Source: Arthrobacter koreensis (lineage in GTDB: Bacteria; Actinomycetota; Actinomycetes; Actinomycetales; Micrococcaceae). Taken from it: a DNA stretch of 64,000 bases. Shown one piece after another: positions 1 to 8,657 of this stretch. The notes under the pieces were generated by a model that was given only the letters and a program-made list of their open reading frames with translations, was not told the origin of the DNA and made no database searches. The translations under genes and the position numbers were made by a program. The DNA lies in NCBI RefSeq assembly GCF_009193255.1, contig NZ_WACG01000005.1, positions 248,001 to 312,000 of the forward strand, written 5' to 3'. Numbering within the stretch: position 1 is the first letter of the stretch; the number at the start of each line of letters is the position of its first letter.

Positions 1-23
1 TAGGAGCCGCCCAGGCGCAATAC

Positions 24-36
24 GGGGGAAAACCCC
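24..36. promoter_or_regulatory. possible operator ahead of the two-component operon
   Basis: GGGGG-AAAA-CCCC forms a short dyad 37 bases before the kinase start. Similar G-run/C-run dyads occur ahead of actinobacterial LuxR-type two-component operons, so autoregulation is possible. The dyad is short and GC-rich, so chance is a real alternative. Confidence 0.25.
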
Positions 37-72
37 ATGGTGGCAGCTGCCGCCGCAGAGGAAGCTTGAGTC

Positions 73-1413
73 ATGACCAACACCTACGCCCCCGAACCTG
101 CCGCGGCACCGGGAACACGCCCGGCAACAGTGACGCATACACAGCCGCACCGCCCGGCCTTCTTCCGCAGTGCCACGTGGCGGACCTTCGGGTACCACGG
201 CGTGAGCGTCCTCCTCGCTCCGCTGGGCTTCACATACGCCGTGACCGCGGTTTCCCTCGGCGCATCCCTGCTGGTGACCGTAGTGGGGCTGGTCATTACC
301 GCCGCCATGATCGTGGCCGCCAGGTACTGGGGCACCATCAACCGGAATCTCACTGCCTCCCTGCTGGGCCGGAACATCCCGGCACCGGTGCCCTTCACGT
401 CCCGACCCGGTTTCTTCGGGTTCCTGCGGTCCGGCCTGGCTGACAGTGCCGGCTGGCGGGCAGTCGCCCACATGGGCGTCAGCTTCGTAACCTCGGTGCT
501 GTCCTTTGTGCTGAGCTTTACGTTCCTCGCCACGGGCCTGGGTTGCATGAGCCACTGGTACTGGTACCAGTGGCTTCCCGAAATGCAGGCGGCCGACGGT
601 TCCTGGCACCGGGGCAGCATGATCGCACCGGACGTATTTGTCGAAGGGTTCTGGTGGCAGGCCGCCTATGTGGCCGTCGGTATCCTCTTCACCTTCGTCC
701 TGTGGCCGGCCGTCAACAACGGCTTGGGCAAACTGCAGGCTCGCGTGGCTGCCGGTCTCCTCGGGCCGACGGCGGCCCAGCTGCGGGTAAGGGACCTGGA
801 GACCAGCCGCAGCGCCTCCGTCAATACCGCCGATGCCCGGCTGTCCCAGATAGAACGAGACCTGCATGACGGCACCCAGGCCCAGCTCGTCGCGATCGCC
901 ATGAAACTCGGGGACGCCCGCGAACGCCTGTCCGCCGCCGAGTCCAGCCCGGAGCTGCAGCATCTGCTGGACAGCGCCCACGGCACCGCCAAAGATGCGC
1001 TGACGGACCTGCGCTCCATTGCCCGGGGCATCCGCCCGGCTGTGCTTAACGACGGGCTGGACGCTGCCCTTGAATCCCTGGCCGCCGGCGCGGCGCTGCC
1101 TGTGGAACTGGACTACCGGCTCCCGATCCGGCCCGCACCGGCCGTCGAGGCGATCGCGTACTACTGTGCAGCGGAGCTCGTGACGAACGCGGTGAAGCAC
1201 TCCCGGGGAACGGGCATCTGGATCGCCGTCATTGAGCAGGAGAACCGGCTGTTCCTCAGCGTCACCGACAACGGCATCGGCGGCGCCAACCCGGCAGCAG
1301 GCACCGGACTGGCCGGCCTGGCCGAACGGGTCCGCACCGTGGACGGCGCCCTGCACGTTTCCTCCCCCGCCGGTGGCCCCACGGCGGCGACGGTCAGCCT
1401 TCCGCTGCCGTAA
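73..1413 (+). CDS. sensor histidine kinase (HisKA_3 type)
   Basis: Membrane sensor kinase, partner of the response regulator 49 bases downstream. The first ~230 residues form a hydrophobic sensor region with likely membrane segments near 45-75, 140-165 and 195-215. The phosphoacceptor helix reads RDLHDGTQAQL with His265, the HisKA_3 form that pairs with NarL/LuxR regulators. The ATPase domain shows an N box (ELVTNAVKH, about 367-375) and G boxes (DNGIGG and GTGLAGL, about 399-415). ATG 73 is preceded by GAGG at 58-61. The signal is unknown; related actinobacterial sensors often respond to envelope stress, which is only an inference here. Confidence 0.9.
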   Translation: MTNTYAPEPAAAPGTRPATVTHTQPHRPAFFRSATWRTFGYHGVSVLLAPLGFTYAVTAVSLGASLLVTVVGLVITAAMIVAARYWGTINRNLTASLLGRNIPAPVPFTSRPGFFGFLRSGLADSAGWRAVAHMGVSFVTSVLSFVLSFTFLATGLGCMSHWYWYQWLPEMQAADGSWHRGSMIAPDVFVEGFWWQAAYVAVGILFTFVLWPAVNNGLGKLQARVAAGLLGPTAAQLRVRDLETSRSASVNTADARLSQIERDLHDGTQAQLVAIAMKLGDARERLSAAESSPELQHLLDSAHGTAKDALTDLRSIARGIRPAVLNDGLDAALESLAAGAALPVELDYRLPIRPAPAVEAIAYYCAAELVTNAVKHSRGTGIWIAVIEQENRLFLSVTDNGIGGANPAAGTGLAGLAERVRTVDGALHVSSPAGGPTAATVSLPLP

Positions 1414-1462
1414 TGGCGTCCGGCATTTCCGAACCGACGCTTTTCTGGGGCAGGCTTCAGCC

Positions 1463-2122
1463 ATGAGGATTGCGATCGCCGAGGATTCAGCCCTGCTGCG
1501 CGCGGGCCTGGTGGAACTCCTGGCCGGCCGCGGCCATGACGTGGTGGCCGCGGCGGGCACCGCGGACGAACTGTTCCTGGCGCTTGAAACCGCGCAGCCC
1601 GACGTCGTCATCCTGGACAACCGGATGCCGCCCACCCACACCAGCGAAGGCATCCGGGCGGCCCTCACCCTGCGCGCAACCCGCCCGGAAATCGGTGTGC
1701 TGCTGCTGTCCCAGTACGTTGAGACCCGCTACGCCACGCAGCTCTTCGCGGGACAGCCCCGTGGAACCGGTTACCTGCTCAAGGACAGGGTGGCCGACGT
1801 GCGCAGTTTCCTGGACGCCCTGGAGCGCATCCGGGCCGGTGAAACCGTGCTGGACCCCGAGGTAGTGCGGCAGGTCATGGGCGTATCCAAGGCGGCCGGG
1901 CTGGGCTCGCTGACACCGCGCGAACATGACGTCCTGGACCTGATGGCGCAGGGACGGACAAACGCAGGTATTTGTGCTGAACTGTTCCTCTCCGCCGGCG
2001 CGGTGGAAAAACACATCACTTCCATATTCAGCAAGCTTGACCTGGCACCGGCGGCCGGGGACCATCGACGGGTCCTGGCCGTACTGCAGTACCTACAGGC
2101 CGCCTCACCCGGTGTGGCCTGA
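1463..2122 (+). CDS. LuxR/NarL-family response regulator
   Basis: Transcription factor of 219 residues, phosphorylated by the kinase just upstream. The receiver domain has the acidic pair Glu7-Asp8, the phospho-acceptor Asp52 in ILDNRMPP and a conserved lysine in YLLKDR. The C-terminal LuxR helix-turn-helix begins at LTPREHDVLDLMAQG (about 150) and continues through AGAVEKHITSIFSKL. The frame stays open upstream, but ATG 1463 gives the canonical receiver start MRIAIAEDS. Targets cannot be read from the window; the adjacent dehydrogenase gene is a candidate only by position. Confidence 0.9.
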   Translation: MRIAIAEDSALLRAGLVELLAGRGHDVVAAAGTADELFLALETAQPDVVILDNRMPPTHTSEGIRAALTLRATRPEIGVLLLSQYVETRYATQLFAGQPRGTGYLLKDRVADVRSFLDALERIRAGETVLDPEVVRQVMGVSKAAGLGSLTPREHDVLDLMAQGRTNAGICAELFLSAGAVEKHITSIFSKLDLAPAAGDHRRVLAVLQYLQAASPGVA

Positions 2123-2186
2123 CCATTTCCTGGAAACCGTCCTGGCGGAATAGATTTGATCCGGGAGATAAGTCCCCGTCTATGCC

Positions 2187-5012
2187 ATGAATCAGGATCG
2201 TATGTCAGCCACAGCGCAGGAAACCGCCACCGCAATCTCCGAACTCGGGAGCGGGGGAATCAGCACCCGGGAGATCGACCGCCGGAAAATGGCGCACGAT
2301 GCTTCGCACTATCTCCTGATCCCGGAGGCGGTTGCCACGCCTTCCACCACCGGAGAAGTGGCGGATCTGATGCGCCGCAGCCGCGAACTGGGCATCCCCG
2401 CGACATTCCGTTCCGGCGGCACCTCGCTCTCCGGCCAGGCTGTGAGCAGCAGCCTCCTGATCGACACCCGCCACCACTTCCGGGACATTGAAGTGCTCGA
2501 CGGCGGCGCCCGCGTCCGTGTGGCTCCCGGCGCCACCGTGCGCTCGGTCAACTCCCGTCTGGCGGCCTTCGGCCGGAAGCTGGGCCCCGATCCTGCCAGC
2601 GAAATCGCCTGCACCATTGGCGGCGTCGTGGCCAACAACTCTTCCGGCATGGCCTGCGGCACCGAGTTCAATACCTACCGGACCCTTGAATCAATGGTCC
2701 TGGTGCTGGCCAGCGGCACGGTCCTGGATACTGGTGCGCCCGACGCCGAAGAAAAGCTGCGCGCCCTGGAACCGGAACTCTTCGAAGGGCTGCTCCGCCT
2801 GCGCGGCCGGATCGTGGCGAACCCCGATTCCGTTGCCACCATCACCCGGCTGTTCTCCATGAAGAACACCATGGGGTACGGGCTCAATTCATTCCTCGAC
2901 TTCGAGAACCCGGCGGAGATCCTGGCGCACCTGATGATCGGCAGCGAGGGCACCCTGGGCTTCGTGGCGCAGGCAACCTTCCGCACCATCCCTGCGCTGC
3001 CGAAGGTGGCCACCGGCCTGATGTTCTTCGAAACGCTCGACGCCGCCGCCACCGCCCTGCCGGACCTTACCGCCACCGGCCTGGCCACCGTTGAGCTCAT
3101 GGACGCCACCTCGCTGCTTGTGGCCCAGCAGGCAGCGGACGCCCCGCTGGAACTGCGGGACCTGGAGCTCAAGGCCCATGCCGCCCTCCTGGTGGAACAC
3201 CAGGCGGCAACCGCCGAAGAGCTCGAAGCAAAACGGAACGCTTCCCTGCCGCTCTTCGAGTCGCTGCACCTGGCCGCGCCGTTCGCGATGACCACCAACG
3301 CTAAGGACCGTGCCGGTATGTGGCACATGCGCAAGGGCCTCTACACCACGGTGGCCGGTGCACGTCCTTCCGGCACCAACGCCCTCCTGGAGGACATCGT
3401 GGTGCCGGTGCCGTCGCTGGCACGGACCTGCGCCGAGCTGGCCACCTTGTTCACGGCGCACCACTACCGGGACTCCGTGATCTTTGGCCATGCCAAGGAC
3501 GGCAACATCCACTTCATGCTCAATGAGAACTTCAGCGATCCGGCCGAACTGGCCCGCTACGAGGCCTTCACCGAGGAGATGGTGGACCTGGTCCTCGGCG
3601 AAGGCGGCTCGCTGAAGGCCGAGCACGGCACCGGCCGGATCATGGCGCCCTACGTCCGCCGCCAGTACGGCGACGAGCTGTACAGCATCATGGTTGAGGT
3701 CAAGCGGCTGATCGACCCCGCCAACCTGCTCAACCCCGGAGTGCTGATCAACGAGGACCCGCGCTCCTACGTGCAGAACCTGAAGGTAGCTCCCACGGTC
3801 GAGAAGGAAGTGGACCGCTGCGTGGAGTGCGGCTACTGCGAACCGGTGTGCCCCAGCAAGGACCTCACCACCACTCCGCGCCAGCGCATCGTGCTGCGCC
3901 GCGAAATTGCCGACGCCGAAGCCCGCGGGGACACGGTCCTCGCTGCCACCCTGCGCGCGGACTACGACTACGACGGCGTGCAGACCTGCGCCGTGGACGG
4001 GATGTGCGGCACGGCCTGCCCGGTGCTGATCAACACCGGCGACCTGGTTCGCCGCCTCCGCGCCGAGAACACCAACAAGGCGGCCGACGCCGGCTGGAAG
4101 GCCGCCGCCGGACGCTGGGGCACCATGACCTCCGTGGGCGGGAAGGCCCTGACCCTGGCCAAGGCCGTGCCTTCTCCCCTGCCCAAGCTGGCCACCGCCG
4201 TCGGGCGCGCCGTACTCGGCGCAGACAACGTGCAGTCCTATGAGACCGTGCTTCCGGCGGGCGGCACCCGCCGTACCCCGCACGAGGACGCCGATCCGGT
4301 GGCTGTGTTCTTCCCGGCCTGCATCGGCACCATGTTCGGTCCGGCCGAAGGCGGAGAAGGGTCCGCTCCCGCGTTCATGGAACTCTGCGACCGCGCCGGC
4401 GTGGGCGTGCGCATCCCCAAGGGAATCGAAAACCTGTGCTGCGGCACCCCCTGGAAGTCCAAGGGTTTCACCTCCGGGTATTCGGTCATGACGGAAAAGG
4501 TTCTGGCCAACCTGTGGGTGGCCACCGGCGGCGGAAACCTCCCGGTGGTGTGCGACGCCGCGTCCTGCACCGAAGGACTGGACACCATGAAGCGCCTGGC
4601 CGGGGAAAGCCCGGTCTACCCCGGCCTGCGCTTCGTCGATTCAGTTGACTTTGTCCGTGAGAGCATCCTTCCCCGGCTGGAAGTGACCCATAAGCTGGGC
4701 TCCCTGGCGCTGCATCCCACCTGTTCCTCCACCCAGCTGGGCGCCAACGACGCACTCAGCGAGATTGCAGCAGCAGTCAGCTCCGAGGTTTTCGTGCCGC
4801 CGAGCTGGGGCTGCTGCGCCTTCGCGGGAGACCGCGGCCTGCTCCACCCTGAACTGACGGCCTCGGCAACCCGGAAGCAGGCCGAGGAGATCAATTCCCG
4901 TGCCTTCGACGGGTACGCCTCCGTGAACCGCACGTGCGAAATCGGCATGAGCAAAGCAACCGGACACAGCTACCGGCACATCCTGGAGTACCTGGCTGAA
5001 GCCACGCGCTAG
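2187..5012 (+). CDS. FAD-binding and Fe-S-binding D-2-hydroxyacid (D-lactate type) dehydrogenase
   Basis: A 941-residue flavoprotein of the D-lactate/glycolate dehydrogenase family, oxidising a D-2-hydroxyacid and passing electrons through Fe-S centres toward quinone. Order of domains: PCMH-type FAD domain (FRSGGTSLSGQ near 75; GGVVANNSSGMACGT near 150), GlcD-type C-terminal cap, two ferredoxin motifs (CVECGYCEPVCP from Cys545; CAVDGMCGTACPV from Cys601), then two cysteine-rich CCG motifs (CCGTPWKSKG near 751 and WGCCAFAGDRG near the end). It joins what is split into GlcD and GlcF in many bacteria. ATG 2187 is listed, but ATG 2202 with AGGA at 2194-2197 may be the true start. Substrate (lactate, glycolate or other) is not decided by sequence. 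Confidence 0.88.
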   Translation: MNQDRMSATAQETATAISELGSGGISTREIDRRKMAHDASHYLLIPEAVATPSTTGEVADLMRRSRELGIPATFRSGGTSLSGQAVSSSLLIDTRHHFRDIEVLDGGARVRVAPGATVRSVNSRLAAFGRKLGPDPASEIACTIGGVVANNSSGMACGTEFNTYRTLESMVLVLASGTVLDTGAPDAEEKLRALEPELFEGLLRLRGRIVANPDSVATITRLFSMKNTMGYGLNSFLDFENPAEILAHLMIGSEGTLGFVAQATFRTIPALPKVATGLMFFETLDAAATALPDLTATGLATVELMDATSLLVAQQAADAPLELRDLELKAHAALLVEHQAATAEELEAKRNASLPLFESLHLAAPFAMTTNAKDRAGMWHMRKGLYTTVAGARPSGTNALLEDIVVPVPSLARTCAELATLFTAHHYRDSVIFGHAKDGNIHFMLNENFSDPAELARYEAFTEEMVDLVLGEGGSLKAEHGTGRIMAPYVRRQYGDELYSIMVEVKRLIDPANLLNPGVLINEDPRSYVQNLKVAPTVEKEVDRCVECGYCEPVCPSKDLTTTPRQRIVLRREIADAEARGDTVLAATLRADYDYDGVQTCAVDGMCGTACPVLINTGDLVRRLRAENTNKAADAGWKAAAGRWGTMTSVGGKALTLAKAVPSPLPKLATAVGRAVLGADNVQSYETVLPAGGTRRTPHEDADPVAVFFPACIGTMFGPAEGGEGSAPAFMELCDRAGVGVRIPKGIENLCCGTPWKSKGFTSGYSVMTEKVLANLWVATGGGNLPVVCDAASCTEGLDTMKRLAGESPVYPGLRFVDSVDFVRESILPRLEVTHKLGSLALHPTCSSTQLGANDALSEIAAAVSSEVFVPPSWGCCAFAGDRGLLHPELTASATRKQAEEINSRAFDGYASVNRTCEIGMSKATGHSYRHILEYLAEATR

Positions 5013-5043
5013 GAGCCGGGGGTACCTTCCCCGGACACGGTTC

Positions 5044-5086
5044 GCACTGGCCGCCGGCAAATTAGCCGGCGGCCAGTGCTGTTTTC
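5044..5086 (+). terminator. intrinsic terminator after the dehydrogenase
   Basis: A perfect 15-bp stem (arms 5044-5058 and 5065-5079) with a 6-base AAATTA loop is followed by TGTTTTC. It lies 31 bases after the dehydrogenase stop. Confidence 0.85.
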
Positions 5087-5199
5087 ATCCGTCCCCGCGC
5101 CGCCCAGCCGGGCGGCACCACGCGGCGTGCAGCACTTTCTCCGCACGGACGGGGCGTCCCCTCGCCGGCACAGCGGCGTTGTCACCTTTAAAAAACTGC

Positions 5200-5235
5200 T
5201 TGCAATCTTACTTTCTTCACCGTATAAAGTAAGAA
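5200..5235 (+). promoter_or_regulatory. leaderless promoter with overlapping operator
   Basis: A -35 TTGCAA (5200-5205) and -10 TATAAA (5223-5228) are 17 bases apart. The predicted start of transcription, 7 bases after the -10 box, is the A of ATG 5235, so the mRNA should be leaderless. A perfect dyad CTTACTTT/AAAGTAAG (5207-5214 and 5226-5233) spans the spacer and -10 box, where a bound protein would block RNA polymerase. The ROK product itself is the likely ligand. Confidence 0.7.
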
Positions 5236-6371
5236 TGTCGTCCACCTCACATGCACCAACGGGCCGCCGGGAACTCCGGCGAATCCGGGTGGAAGCCGTA
5301 GTGGGAGCCCTGCTCTCGCACGGCCCCATCTCCCGCACCGACCTCGCCGCGGCCACCGGGTACAGCCCCTCCACCGTCACCGGAATCGTGCATGAGCTGC
5401 AGGAACTGGGCTACCTGCAGGAAGTGGGCCAGCGCGAATCCACCGGCGGACGCCGGCGCACCCTAATGGAAATCGACCGCTCCGCCGTCGTCCTGGTGGT
5501 GGCGGAGGTGTCCCGCGGGTCCGTCCGCGCCAGCCTGGTTGACCTCGACGCCGCAGTGCTGGAAACCCGGGAGTCAGCGTTCGACGCCGGGGATCCGGTG
5601 TCCTCTACGGCACGCGCCGTCTCCGAGTTGGCTGCCGCCGCACCCCGCAGGCCGGCCCGCCTGGTCCTCGCCCTCCCCGGCGTGGTGGGCACTGACGGCA
5701 CGGTCAGCCTGGCTCCTGACTTTGCTGCGGCGAATGGCTCGGAACTTGCCGGCGAGCTGCAGCGCCGCACCGGGCTGCAGGTCACGCTGGAAAACGACGT
5801 CAACCTTGTGGCGCTCGGCGAGCGCAGCGCCGGTGCCGCCGCAGGCGTCGATGACCTGGTGCTGATCCATGTGGCCGAGGGCATCGGCGCCACCATCCTC
5901 AGCGGCGGCAAGCTCCTCCACGGAGCGACGCGTTCCGCAGGGGAGGTCGGCTTCCTGCCCGTAGCACCCCGCCCGCTCCCCCACGGCAACCGGGGACCCT
6001 TCGAGGCCGCCTGGAGTACGCCGGCCATTGCCGCCGCTGCCTCTGCTGCAGGGCTCGACGCCGACGGGCCGGTCATCGCACGGATCTGCGCCGACGAACG
6101 CACCCAGGCACTGCGTGACGATGTCCTGGATGCCTGGGCCTGGGCCGCCGTGGTCTGCGCCTGCGTCCTGAACCCGGCCCTCGTCGTCTTTTCCGGAGAC
6201 GCCGTTGACCTTGACGGTCCCGCCCGAGACGCGCTCGCCGGCCGCATTCACGCTGCAGCGCCGTCGGCACCGGACGTCACCTTCGCCTCGCTGGGCGCCG
6301 CCGGCATCCTGCACGGTGCCGTAGCCCGCGTCCTGGAAGACCCCTCAGCCCTCCTCACGCCCGGCGGCTAA
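5235..6371 (+). CDS. ROK-family transcriptional repressor
   Basis: A 378-residue regulator with an N-terminal winged helix-turn-helix (about 20-80; ISRTDLAAATGYSPSTVTG) and a ROK sugar-kinase-like effector domain with the conserved LENDVNLVALGE segment. The usual ROK zinc cluster (CGxxGCxE) is absent: the corresponding region reads EVGFLPVAPRPLP, so this member probably binds no zinc. Start ATG 5235 is favoured over longer versions because a good promoter points to it. It is followed after 51 bases by the binding protein of an eight-gene operon and probably controls it. ROK repressors usually sense sugars or sugar phosphates, in line with the kinase and NagB-like enzyme in the operon. Confidence 0.88.
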   Translation: MSSTSHAPTGRRELRRIRVEAVVGALLSHGPISRTDLAAATGYSPSTVTGIVHELQELGYLQEVGQRESTGGRRRTLMEIDRSAVVLVVAEVSRGSVRASLVDLDAAVLETRESAFDAGDPVSSTARAVSELAAAAPRRPARLVLALPGVVGTDGTVSLAPDFAAANGSELAGELQRRTGLQVTLENDVNLVALGERSAGAAAGVDDLVLIHVAEGIGATILSGGKLLHGATRSAGEVGFLPVAPRPLPHGNRGPFEAAWSTPAIAAAASAAGLDADGPVIARICADERTQALRDDVLDAWAWAAVVCACVLNPALVVFSGDAVDLDGPARDALAGRIHAAAPSAPDVTFASLGAAGILHGAVARVLEDPSALLTPGG

Positions 6372-6422
6372 GCCCGCCGGCATCCACTAACCACCCGCAC
6401 CACCACACCCAAGGAGAAGTAC

Positions 6423-7487
6423 ATGATCCGCACTGTCCGCAAGCCGCTCGGCGCCGTTGCCGGCGGCCTCGCGCTGATGCTCGCTCTCTCGTCCTGCGGC
6501 CTGGACGATTCGTCCTCCGGCGCCGAAGGCTCCGACGGCGGCACCCTCACCATTTACACCGCCCGGGACAAGGGCCTGGCCGAAGCAGTCGTCGCCGACT
6601 TCGAGGCGGCCAACCCGGACTACGCCGGCAAGGTGGAAATCCTGACCCTCGGAGCGCAGGAAGCACTCGAGCGCATCCGCGCCGAGAAGGCCAACCCCCA
6701 GGGTGACATCTGGTGGGGCGGCACCGGCCAGCAGATGAAGCAGGCCGCCGGGGACGATGTCCTTGCGCCCGCTCCGGAAGCAGTGATCGACGCCGTTCCC
6801 GAAGACCTGCGCGATCCCGCGGGTCTCTGGGTAGGCGAAATGCAGCTCGCCGAGGTCATCTTCTACAACCACGACATGCTCAGCGAAGCAGAAGCGCCCA
6901 AGGACTGGGATGACCTGGTCGCTCCGGAAATGGCGGACAAGCTCGCCATCCGCGACGTCGAGGCCTCCGGCACCATGCGCAGCATCTACTCCGCCATGAT
7001 CGACCGCCAGTATGACGCCGCGGGCTCGCCCGAAGCGGGCTACGACTGGCTGCGCAAGCTCGATGCCAACACCAAGGTCTACGCAGCGAACCCCACGGAC
7101 CTCTACCTGCGCGTGACCCGTCAGGAAGCCGCCGCCAGCGCCTGGAACCTGCAGGACGTGATGCTGCAGATCGAGAGCCAGAACGCCCCGTACACCCCGG
7201 TGATCCCCGAGTCCGGTGCGCCGATGCTGGTGGACGGTGTCGCCAAGATCAAGAACGGGCCGTCTTCCGACGCCGCTGATGCCTTCCTTGAGTTCCTCCT
7301 CAGCGAAGAAACCCAGAAGGACCTCTCCGAGACCTACTACCAGATCCCCTCGATCGAAATGACCGAGACCCCGGCCTGGCTCGCCGACCTTGACCTGGTT
7401 GAAATGGACGTCGACTGGGACCGCATCGGCCAGAACGAATCCGAATGGATCGGTTACTGGGCCGAAAACATCAAGGGCAAGGGCTAA
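6423..7487 (+). CDS. ABC transporter substrate-binding lipoprotein (FbpA/AfuA-like)
   Basis: Secreted lipoprotein of 354 residues that captures the substrate for the importer encoded next. A signal peptide with lipobox ALSSC (Cys25) is followed by a type 2 periplasmic-binding fold of the iron(III)/phosphonate/spermidine class (TLTIYTARDKGLAEAVV near 40; GDIWWGGTGQQ near 98). The FbpA iron-binding tyrosine pair near the C-terminus is not evident: ETYYQIPSIE has two tyrosines but in another context. The cargo may therefore be an organic compound rather than bare ferric iron. AAGGAGAAG sits 5 bases before ATG 6423. First structural gene of the ROK-linked operon. Confidence 0.85.
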   Translation: MIRTVRKPLGAVAGGLALMLALSSCGLDDSSSGAEGSDGGTLTIYTARDKGLAEAVVADFEAANPDYAGKVEILTLGAQEALERIRAEKANPQGDIWWGGTGQQMKQAAGDDVLAPAPEAVIDAVPEDLRDPAGLWVGEMQLAEVIFYNHDMLSEAEAPKDWDDLVAPEMADKLAIRDVEASGTMRSIYSAMIDRQYDAAGSPEAGYDWLRKLDANTKVYAANPTDLYLRVTRQEAAASAWNLQDVMLQIESQNAPYTPVIPESGAPMLVDGVAKIKNGPSSDAADAFLEFLLSEETQKDLSETYYQIPSIEMTETPAWLADLDLVEMDVDWDRIGQNESEWIGYWAENIKGKG

Positions 7488-7500
7488 CCCAGCCCGGACA

Positions 7501-7528
7501 GGCAGCCGGCGCCCCGGCGCCGGCTGCC
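7501..7528 (+). other. intra-operon GC hairpin
   Basis: GGCAGCCGGCGCC and GGCGCCGGCTGCC pair around CC between the binding-protein gene and the ATPase gene, with no T-run after it. Such hairpins often stabilise the 3' end of binding-protein mRNA and lower downstream expression; that role is inferred. Confidence 0.55.
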
Positions 7529-7568
7529 TCCCCCACCTTCCAACCCCCTACCCCTGCGGAGAGCAGCC

Positions 7569-8657
7569 ATGACACGAGTCCTCCTCGAATCGATTGAAAA
7601 ACGGTACCCGGGTGCCGCGCCTTCAGTGGCAGACCTCAACCTCACCATCGAAGACGGCGAGTTCTTCACCCTCCTGGGACCGTCCGGGTGCGGCAAGTCC
7701 ACCACCCTGCGCATGGTTGCGGGCTTCATCCAGCCCTCCCGCGGGCGGATCCTCTTCAACGACCGGGATGTCACGAACACCGCACCCAACCGGCGCGACA
7801 CCGGCATGGTTTTCCAGAACTACGCCTTGTTCCCGCACATGACCGTGCGCGCCAACGTCGGTTACGGCCTCAGCGTCCGCCGCACCGCCCGCGCGGAAAA
7901 GAACAAGCGCGTGGACCGCGCCCTCCAGCAGGTTGGCCTCGAAGGCTACGCAGACCGCCGCATCGACATGCTCTCCGGCGGACAGCAGCAGCGTGTGGCG
8001 CTGGCCCGGGCCCTGGTCATCCAGCCCTCGGTCCTGCTCCTGGACGAGCCGCTGTCCAACCTGGACGCCAAGCTGCGCGAAGAAACCCGCGCCGAAATCC
8101 GCGGCACCCAGAAGGCCGCCGGCATCACCAGCATCTACGTCACCCATGACCAGGCCGAAGCCATGGCCATGAGCGACCGCGTCGCCATCCTCGAATCCGG
8201 GCGGCTGCACCAGGTGGCTCCGCCGCGCGAGGTCTACCACCGCCCGGCCACCTCCTTCGTGGCACGGTTCATCGGCCGCTCCAACGTACTTGAGTGCACC
8301 GTCCTGGAAACCGGCACCGACTCCGTGCAGCTCAAGCTGGCAGACGGTTCAATCCTGCGCGCCCCGCGGGTCACCGGCACCGCCTCCGGCAACGCCGCCG
8401 CAGGCGACACCGCCGCGGTGAGCCTGCGCCCCGAATCCTTCACCATGCACACGGACGCCGGCGGCGAAAGCCGCCCGGGCACCCTCCGCGGCACGGTCAA
8501 AACGGCTGAGTTCACCGGAGCCGTGAACGTGTACGAAGTGGACTGGAACGGCCAGGACCTAGTGGTCTCCGTCCCCGATTCCGAGGACCGGGCACAGCCC
8601 GGGGACCGGGTCACCCTGTTCCCGCATCCGGACCGGGTCTGGCTGGTGGCTCCGTGA
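7569..8657 (+). CDS. ABC transporter ATP-binding protein (FbpC/PotA-like)
   Basis: Cytoplasmic ATPase of 362 residues powering the importer made with the flanking binding protein and permease. It shows Walker A GPSGCGKST (about 37-45), Q-loop VFQNYALFPHM, signature LSGGQQQRVALARAL (from 135), Walker B VLLLDEPLSNLDAKL (about 155) and the switch histidine in YVTHDQAEAM. A C-terminal TOBE domain (about 240-360) is of the kind used for regulation in the PotA/FbpC group. GGAGAGCAGCC precedes ATG 7569. Its stop overlaps the permease start by four bases. Confidence 0.92.
   Translation: MTRVLLESIEKRYPGAAPSVADLNLTIEDGEFFTLLGPSGCGKSTTLRMVAGFIQPSRGRILFNDRDVTNTAPNRRDTGMVFQNYALFPHMTVRANVGYGLSVRRTARAEKNKRVDRALQQVGLEGYADRRIDMLSGGQQQRVALARALVIQPSVLLLDEPLSNLDAKLREETRAEIRGTQKAAGITSIYVTHDQAEAMAMSDRVAILESGRLHQVAPPREVYHRPATSFVARFIGRSNVLECTVLETGTDSVQLKLADGSILRAPRVTGTASGNAAAGDTAAVSLRPESFTMHTDAGGESRPGTLRGTVKTAEFTGAVNVYEVDWNGQDLVVSVPDSEDRAQPGDRVTLFPHPDRVWLVAP

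Noticed and set aside
1-3. TAG at the left edge as the stop of a preceding gene.
   Set aside because: Three bases give no frame evidence.
2889-4283. A 464-codon minus-strand frame opposite the FAD/Fe-S dehydrogenase.
   Set aside because: Antisense shadow; the plus-strand protein has complete FAD and Fe-S motifs across this span.
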